DNA of 5,844 nucleotides from Planctomycetaceae bacterium (GTDB lineage Bacteria > Planctomycetota > Planctomycetia > Pirellulales > UBA1268): contig PKCL01000353.1 in assembly GCA_002862165.1 (NCBI GenBank), positions 1 to 5,844 of the forward strand, given 5' to 3'. The notes beneath the pieces were generated by a model. That model had not been told where the DNA came from. It saw only the letters and a list, made by a program, of their open reading frames with translations, and did not search any database. A program made the position numbers and the translations under genes. Shown piece after piece: positions 5,568 to 5,844 of this stretch. Within the stretch, counting starts at the first letter, position 1. Each line of letters begins with the position of its first letter.

Positions 5568-5592
5568 CCAAACTCCTTTTTATCACCGTGGT

Positions 5593-5621
5593 ATTATCTG
5601 TAAACGGATGGTTCATTTCTA
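5593..5621 (-). promoter_or_regulatory. Candidate ino1 promoter
   Basis: On the minus strand TAGAAA (5621-5616) and GATAAT (5598-5593) are 17 bases apart, matching 4 of 6 and 5 of 6 consensus positions. Transcription would start near 5586 and give a leader of about 18 bases including the Shine-Dalgarno AAGGAG. The tandem 16-bp repeats at 5629-5660 begin 8 bases upstream of the -35 box, where an activator or co-operative regulator would bind. Confidence 0.42.
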
Positions 5622-5628
5622 AATTTAC

Positions 5629-5660
5629 GCCAGTAGTACTTTATGCCAGCAGTACTTTAT
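5629..5660. repeat. Tandem 16-bp repeat in the ino1/aminotransferase divergent region
   Basis: GCCAGTAGTACTTTAT (5629-5644) is followed at once by GCCAGCAGTACTTTAT (5645-5660); 15 of 16 bases agree. Each unit contains the palindrome AGTACT (5635-5640, 5651-5656), and a third AGTACT lies at 5672-5677. The array stands between two divergent genes, which suits binding sites of a regulator (inference). A recent local duplication without function is the alternative. Confidence 0.75.
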
Positions 5661-5661
5661 G

Positions 5662-5721
5662 ATGGCGTACCAGTACTAGAAGTATGCCATGTCAATCAGG
5701 TTCTTACTGATAAGAAGTATG
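5662..5721. promoter_or_regulatory. Operator-like dyads and direct repeat upstream of the aminotransferase gene
   Basis: ATGGCGTAC (5662-5670) and GTATGCCAT (5682-5690) form a 9-bp inverted repeat with one mismatch around an 11-base spacer that contains AGTACT. TTCTTA-CTGA-TAAGAA (5701-5716) is a perfect 6-bp dyad ending 18 bases before the aminotransferase ATG. AGAAGTATG occurs twice as a direct repeat (5678-5686 and 5713-5721). These sites overlap the only place where the plus-strand promoter can be, but no good -35/-10 pair is evident, so the promoter may depend on an activator (inference). Confidence 0.45.
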
Positions 5722-5734
5722 AAAGGAAAAATTC

Positions 5735-5844
5735 ATGGAAGAAGATGCTTGTTTTGAACTAGCACAACGAATGGCCTCCCTACAACCGTCGGCTACGCTC
5801 GCCATGGCAGCGCGAGCCGGTGCAATGAAGGCATCAGGAATTGA
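5735..5844 (+). CDS. Class I/II PLP-dependent aminotransferase, N-terminus (partial, runs off the right edge)
   Basis: Thirty-six codons are visible, starting MEEDACFELAQRMASLQPS and continuing ATLAMAARAGAMKASGI. This matches the opening of class I aspartate-type aminotransferases, in which a leading helix with LSxRxxxLxPSxTLAxxAxAxxLKAxG is a familiar signature and precedes the substrate-binding segment. Such enzymes use pyridoxal phosphate to move amino groups between amino acids and 2-oxo acids; the substrate (aspartate, aromatic or other) cannot be told from the N-terminus. AAAGGA (5722-5727) lies 7 bases before the ATG and supports the start. The nearby ATG at 5719 is out of frame. The gene diverges from ino1, sharing a 167-base repeat-bearing control region. 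Confidence 0.85.
   Translation, partial: MEEDACFELAQRMASLQPSATLAMAARAGAMKASGI

Overview
The window looks like a piece of a planctomycete chromosome (inference). The clues are an exported Pro/Tyr/Gly-rich beta-barrel protein resembling a family (DUF6268) I associate with planctomycetes, a compact bacterial-type inositol-3-phosphate synthase, and a tiny lysine-repeat, histone H1-like protein, set among loosely packed single genes with mixed strand use. No mobile element, CRISPR array, tRNA or rRNA was seen.

Layout, left to right. On the minus strand a signal-peptide/beta-barrel gene (80-1357) is followed after 17 bases by the 5' end of a second membrane or secreted protein gene (62 to beyond base 1), probably one operon. 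A 313-base divergent intergenic region separates them from birA on the plus strand (1671-2537), a biotin protein ligase without a DNA-binding domain. birA converges, with a 6-base gap, on a minus-strand FtsJ-fold ribose methyltransferase resembling RlmM (2544-3632). Next on the minus strand is a 65-residue AKKKV-repeat protein (3830-4027) with a strong Shine-Dalgarno, a long structured leader and a GC-rich terminator at 3683-3720. Upstream of it is ino1 (4356-5567, minus). A 167-base region with several repeats separates ino1 from a divergent class I aminotransferase whose first 36 codons end the window (5735-5844).

Most genes look like independent housekeeping units: biotin attachment, rRNA modification, inositol phosphate synthesis, amino-acid transamination and chromosome packing. 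No multigene novel system is visible. The best leads are regulatory. The leader of the histone-like gene contains a perfect anti-Shine-Dalgarno (CTCCTT) arranged so that it could mask the ribosome binding site by stacking on a 9-bp stem. The ino1/aminotransferase divergent region has a tandem 16-bp repeat, three AGTACT palindromes and two further dyads. The AKKKV protein appears to be an internal duplication of a 26-residue block. All sequence reading was by eye; no alignment, folding or database search was run.
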